DNA of 35,667 nucleotides, from contig CAIXBQ010000159.1 of the NCBI GenBank assembly GCA_903917705.1, positions 1 to 35,667 of the forward strand, given 5' to 3'. The position numbers and the translations under genes were made by a program. Of this stretch, positions 32,882 to 35,667 are shown piece by piece. This DNA comes from an uncultured Verrucomicrobia subdivision 3 bacterium. GTDB lineage: Bacteria > Verrucomicrobiota > Verrucomicrobiia > Limisphaerales > UBA11358. Within the stretch, counting starts at the first letter, position 1; every line of letters starts with the position of its first letter. The notes beneath the pieces are model-generated. The model did no database searches, had not been told where the DNA came from, and was given only the letters and a program-made list of their open reading frames with translations.

Positions 32882-34299
32882 CGCGACTCCGTCAGGATGC
32901 CGATCACCGTGTCCGCCGGATGACTCGACCGGTCCAGGCCGGAGAGCCGCACCGAACCGTCGGCGGCCTGCGTCCACGCGACGGGCTTCTTCGTGAACAC
33001 ATCCACGCAGCCCTTCACTTTCTGCGCCAACGACGGCGTCGCAAATTTCGTGCCCGCGTATCCCGGCAGGAGGTGGATGAAAATCTCCCCGGGCCTTGAC
33101 GTAAACCCGTATTCGCCGTCCTTCGGATTCCACGGTCCGCCGCGCGTGCCGTAAATGCTTTCGCCCACCACAGAAAGCCACGCGCCCAACTGCCGCAGCC
33201 GCGCCGCGTGCGTCGCCGGGATGTTCCCGTGCCGGTCCGGCCCGACGTTCAGCAGGATGTTGCCGTTGCGCACCACCGCGTCCACGAGATAGCGCGTGAG
33301 TTTCTCCTCGGACATCAGCCGCTGCTGCGGGTTGTAGCCCCAGGTGACCTGGTTCAGGTTCAGGCACTTTTCCCAATAATCATTGCGCACGGGGCCTTTG
33401 ATGTCGGCGTCGCCCTCGGCGGGGATCACGTCGCCCATCCAGCCCGCGCGGTTGTTGCAGATGACCTGCGGCGAATACTTCCGCGCGATGCCCATCAAGC
33501 CCAGCGGCTGCCCGGATTCGTCCGTGTCGCCATACGCGGCCGCCACCGGCCAGGCGTTGGCCGCCGCGCGATATCTGCCCGGCTCCCAGAAGAAAGCCCC
33601 GTCGCGATCCGTGCCCTGCTGCGCGATCCAGCCGCCGTCCCAGAACACATAATCAAACGGCCCGTAATTCTTGAACAGCGTGCGCACCTGTTCATAAACC
33701 TCGTTTTTCATCGCCGTCGCATTGGCCTGATGCCACGCCGCCGTGGTGTAGCCCCACTTGTTTTTGGCGCAGTTCGTGCCGGTCACGTCGTAGTAACCCG
33801 GATAGCGCCAGTTGAGCGGCGAATAATACAGCCCCACATGCAGGCCCGCCGCGCGCACCGCGCGCACATACTCGGCGTAGAGATCGCGATGCAGCGTCTG
33901 CACGCTCGTGAAGGCGTTGGTATATTGGCTGTCGAACAGCGCAAAGCCGTCGTGGTGCCGCGCCGTGAGGCAGAGGTATTTCATGCCCGCATCCTTCGCG
34001 AGCTGCGCCCACGCGGCGGGATCGAAGTCCTTCGCGTCGAAATACACGCCGTCGCCCTGGTCAAACGCCAGCTTGCGATACGCGTCCGGCGGCACGGCGG
34101 CGTTTTCCATGTACCACTCGCCCTTGCCCGGCACCGCGTAAAGCCCCCAGTGGATGAACATCCCGAACTTCGCGTCCAGATACCATTGCATCGTCGCATC
34201 GTCCTGCTGGCGGATGCCCAGGTCCGTCTGCGGCACGCGCGCGGCGACGGTCAGCGCCGTCAAGGTGATGGAAAGAATAAAACCAATTCGCTTCATCAT
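32878..34299 (-). CDS. Secreted GH29 alpha-L-fucosidase
   Basis: A 473-aa glycoside hydrolase that removes alpha-L-fucose. A signal peptide (MMKRIGFILSITLTALTVAA) precedes the TIM barrel, with KFGMFIHWGLYAVPGKGEWY, the conserved KYLCLTARHHDGFALFD, GLYYSPLNW and YGPFDYVFWDGGW, whose Asp221 is the likely nucleophile. The length and blocks are typical for GH29. ATG 34299 or the next Met (34296) is the start. Its stop codon shares a CTAG with the stop of the convergent lyase gene. Together with the esterase and the lyase it suggests use of fucosylated pectin (rhamnogalacturonan II) or similar glycan. Confidence 0.92.
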   Translation of the reverse strand: MMKRIGFILSITLTALTVAARVPQTDLGIRQQDDATMQWYLDAKFGMFIHWGLYAVPGKGEWYMENAAVPPDAYRKLAFDQGDGVYFDAKDFDPAAWAQLAKDAGMKYLCLTARHHDGFALFDSQYTNAFTSVQTLHRDLYAEYVRAVRAAGLHVGLYYSPLNWRYPGYYDVTGTNCAKNKWGYTTAAWHQANATAMKNEVYEQVRTLFKNYGPFDYVFWDGGWIAQQGTDRDGAFFWEPGRYRAAANAWPVAAAYGDTDESGQPLGLMGIARKYSPQVICNNRAGWMGDVIPAEGDADIKGPVRNDYWEKCLNLNQVTWGYNPQQRLMSEEKLTRYLVDAVVRNGNILLNVGPDRHGNIPATHAARLRQLGAWLSVVGESIYGTRGGPWNPKDGEYGFTSRPGEIFIHLLPGYAGTKFATPSLAQKVKGCVDVFTKKPVAWTQAADGSVRLSGLDRSSHPADTVIGILTESR

Positions 34300-34413
34300 T
34301 TGTCGCAAAGTTACAAGCCAACCGCCGCCGCAATCAACCAATCTTTCAGCGGACGCCGCCGGATGATCGCCGGCCCACGCGGCTGGGGCGGGCGACGCAG
34401 CGAATTGTTTACT

Positions 34414-34490
34414 GGTAGGGCGGGCAGTCCCCTGCCCGCCGAACGCGCGGTCTGACCAGCGCCGGCGCGCACGGAGTGACGCGCCCTACC
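34414..34490. repeat. GTAG-type REP pair E
   Basis: GGTAGGG starts at 34414, followed by a 9-bp hairpin, GGCGGGCAG-TCCC-CTGCCCGCC, and a right end GCGCGCACGGAGTGACGCGC hairpin before CCCTACC at 34484-34490. It lies in the 213-bp gap between the fucosidase start and the small gene at 34513, so the gap 34300-34512 is largely this element. Confidence 0.7.
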
Positions 34491-34512
34491 AATGGTTCAC
34501 GGGGTCCGCCCC

Positions 34513-34878
34513 TCACGAAGCGGGCGCCGCTTTTTTCGGCTTGTTGGTCTTGCCGGATTTGCGCTCGCTCAGGCGGACGTAACCCATCGCCTCATACAGC
34601 TCGCCGTCTTCGCCCTCGGCCGGATCGCCCTTCACGGCGTTGACCAGGAACCGCAGCTCCTTCAAGGACGCCGCGTCGGCGCTCTTGCGCTGGTCCACGG
34701 CGGCGATGAGCTGGTTCTTCAGCGTGAGGATGGCCGCGCGCGCGTCGAGGCTGGGCTTGATGGCCGCCTTGAACTCGGCGAGCGTCTTGCCCGCGAAGCT
34801 CTTGTTCTTGCGCAGGTCGTCCCAGGCTTTTATTGCGGCGGCGATTTTCTCGCCGGTTTCTTTGACTCTTGTTGCCAT
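34513..34878 (-). CDS. Small lysine-rich unrecognised protein
   Basis: A 121-aa protein that starts MATRVKETGEKIAAAIKAW, is probably all-helical, and ends in a basic tail, KSGKTNKPKKAAPAS. A segment reads GELYEAMGYVRLSERKSG. I do not recognise the family. It has the best Shine-Dalgarno sequence in the window, AAAGGGGGTGA at 34895-34885, 6 nt from the ATG. That sequence also holds the stop codon of the upstream heptad-repeat frame, so the two could be translationally coupled. The tail could bind nucleic acid, but that is a guess. Confidence 0.65.
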   Translation of the reverse strand: MATRVKETGEKIAAAIKAWDDLRKNKSFAGKTLAEFKAAIKPSLDARAAILTLKNQLIAAVDQRKSADAASLKELRFLVNAVKGDPAEGEDGELYEAMGYVRLSERKSGKTNKPKKAAPAS

Positions 34879-34884
34879 GCTTTG

Positions 34885-35349
34885 TCACCCCCTTTCATTG
34901 AATTCCATTTTCAAAAGTGAGGAATCGGCCGGCTGCAACCCGGCGGGCGGGCGGCGCGGCGGCGACGCCAACCCGGCTGACCAGCAGGTCAGCCCTACCG
35001 GAGCGGCCTCCGTTCCAATTGAATTGGCCTCGGTTCCAATCGGGGTGGCAACGAAAGGCGCCAGGAAGGCGTCGTGGCCAGTCGAAATGGCGTCATGGCC
35101 AGTAAGAATGGCGTCGTTTTCTGCGAAAGAGGCGTGCGGATGCGCAAATCCGGAGCTTGGATGCGCGCATCCGGATGATGGATGTGCCAATCCAAAGCAT
35201 GGATGCACGAATCCATGGCTTGGATTTATCAATCCACAGGCCGGATGCGTAAATCCAGAGTCCGGATTCGTCAATCCAAAGCGTGGATTTGCCAATCCAA
35301 AGGCCATTTTTGTGAAAACCCGCGCCTCTTTTGCCGGAATCGAAGCCAT
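34885..35349 (-). CDS. Possible heptapeptide-repeat protein
   Basis: A frame of 154 aa from ATG 35349 (or 203 aa from GTG 35496). Starting MASIPAK, it reads as consecutive heptads such as PRFGLTN, PDSGFTH, PACGLIN, PSHGFVH, PCFGLAH, PSSGCAH, PSSGFAH, NDAILTG, HDAISTG, TEANSIG and TEAAPVG. The consensus is a Gly followed by a hydrophobic residue and then Asn/His-Pro. After the repeats the frame runs through a REP element (34975-34999) to a stop, where the next gene's ribosome-binding site begins. The opposite strand is equally open, with other heptads (CANPELG-like), because the DNA units are partly palindromic and lack stops. Being open is therefore weak evidence of coding. I do not recognise a family. 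Confidence 0.35.
   Translation of the reverse strand: MASIPAKEARVFTKMAFGLANPRFGLTNPDSGFTHPACGLINPSHGFVHPCFGLAHPSSGCAHPSSGFAHPHASFAENDAILTGHDAISTGHDAFLAPFVATPIGTEANSIGTEAAPVGLTCWSAGLASPPRRPPAGLQPADSSLLKMEFNERG
34975..34999 (-). repeat. GTAG-type REP F
   Basis: On the minus strand GGTAGG from 34999 followed by the hairpin GGCTGACC-TGCT-GGTCAGCC (8-bp perfect stem). It shares the TGCT loop with the copies at 115 and 14603. Degenerate GC-rich arms continue to about 34935. It lies 9 bp from the start of the 21-bp array. Confidence 0.7.
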
Positions 35350-35386
35350 TTCCGCCCGTCGCGAAGCCAAATCTGCAAGAGCGAGA
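35009..35386. repeat. Array of eighteen 21-bp units
   Basis: Eighteen units of exactly 21 bp run without a gap from 35009 to 35386. Seven of the eight consecutive units whose GGAT begins at 35138, 35159, 35180, 35201, 35222, 35243, 35264 and 35285 read GGAT-N6-ATCC with a conserved GGA(T)..AATCC core; in several the dyad extends to GGATT-N4-AATCC. The outer units are diverged but keep the phase and share TCG/GCC ends. The period equals two turns of B-DNA and seven codons. It can be a heptad-coding repeat, an iteron-like set of protein-binding sites, or both. It is not a CRISPR, as there are no spacers. Confidence 0.85.
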
Positions 35387-35539
35387 GGGTTTTGTGAAGA
35401 ATTGACCGCCCCGCCCGGCCAAAACCGCCACTGGGCGGCAAAATATCGGTCCAGTCGTTCGCAACTGGATTCAACCTCTGGAAAGAAGGTAGTCACGGTG
35501 GGGATTCAACCACTCTGGCCGGTCGCGCTCAAGGCAATA

Positions 35540-35570
35540 TTATACCAACTACGCAAATAGTCTGGTATAA
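35540..35570. promoter_or_regulatory. Inverted repeat TTATACCA...TGGTATAA
   Basis: TTATACCAACTA (35540-35551) and TAGTCTGGTATAA (35558-35570) pair with a one-base bulge. The sequence is AT-rich in GC-rich DNA and lies 28 bp before a new start codon. It may be an operator, or the terminal region of an insertion sequence. Confidence 0.4.
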
Positions 35571-35597
35571 GTTGAGATATGCAGTTAGCGTTGGCGG

Positions 35598-35667
35598 ATG
35601 GCAAGACCCCGAGCAAAACTTGATCGTAGCGGCGAGGCTGACTTGGTCATTCGCCGCCTCCAAACGG
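35598..35667 (+). CDS. Partial gene at window end, possibly an IS630-type transposase
   Basis: ATG 35598 opens a frame, MARPRAKLDRSGEADLVIRRLQ, that runs off the window after 23 codons. The basic start followed by an acidic/leucine helix resembles the N-terminal helix-turn-helix region of IS630-family transposases, and the TA-containing inverted repeat just upstream would fit an element end. With so few residues the identity is a guess. Confidence 0.3.
   Translation, partial: MARPRAKLDRSGEADLVIRRLQT

Noticed and set aside
35138-35305. CRISPR array
   Set aside because: Units are 21 bp with no unique spacers between them and no cas genes nearby; the repeats are contiguous.

Overview
The window is about 35.7 kb of GC-rich bacterial chromosome. 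The gene content points to a free-living Verrucomicrobiota, probably a soil or freshwater lineage near Pedosphaera/Limisphaerales. The signs are several secreted DUF1080 and ThuA proteins, a Tat-exported Gfo/Idh/MocA oxidoreductase, SGNH acetylesterases, a GH29 fucosidase, a PL22-type oligogalacturonate lyase, and start codons that mostly lack a Shine-Dalgarno sequence. The phylum is inferred from family content; there is no rRNA or other marker here.

Layout. 1-3040 is a repeat-rich accessory stretch with two adjacent unrecognised genes (559-1566), a DUF6882-like lipoprotein, GTAG-type REP palindromes, a CCCTCACC-type inverted repeat and two clusters of TTCCGGAA. 3041-5636 has a divergent pair: a sialate O-acetylesterase-like enzyme and a secreted LamG/DUF1080-like protein, with a perfect operator-like dyad between them. 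5696-8446 is a second divergent pair, an M3 oligopeptidase and a sugar-nucleotidyltransferase-like protein; each start codon directly abuts a stem-loop. 8501-14476 is a minus-strand housekeeping run: nadB, panC, a CGWS glutaredoxin, tgt, a membrane protein, a double-ACT GcvR-like protein and a DUF1232-like protein. 14877-18821 is a minus-strand operon for sugar catabolism (DUF1080, then ThuA-DUF1080 fusion, then Tat-exported Gfo/Idh/MocA), ending in a terminator hairpin. 18970-23617 carries argB, argD, a DNA glycosylase and argF, with one antisense secreted protein between argB and argD. 23681-27283 (minus) holds an RluA-type pseudouridine synthase, a PpiD/SurA-like chaperone and hemB. 27471-30452 has a DUF4230 protein, a discoidin-type lipoprotein with a canonical terminator, and mpl. 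30570-34299 is a pectin and fucose module: rhamnogalacturonan acetylesterase, oligogalacturonate lyase and convergent alpha-L-fucosidase.

The right end (34300-35667) is the strangest part. It contains two more REP palindromes, a small unrecognised gene with the best ribosome-binding site in the window, and a 378-bp array of eighteen 21-bp units. The best units carry a GGAT(N6)ATCC dyad. The array can be read as heptapeptide repeats on either strand. The window then ends inside what may be the start of an insertion sequence.

How the genes work together. The secreted and exported enzymes (acetylesterases, lyase, fucosidase, DUF1080/ThuA/Gfo-Idh set) would deacetylate, cleave and further break down plant-type or algal polysaccharides. 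The remaining genes supply NAD, pantothenate, arginine, haem and queuosine, plus cell-wall recycling. The most notable sequence-level observations are the 21-bp array and a dispersed REP family whose hairpin stems differ between copies while remaining paired.
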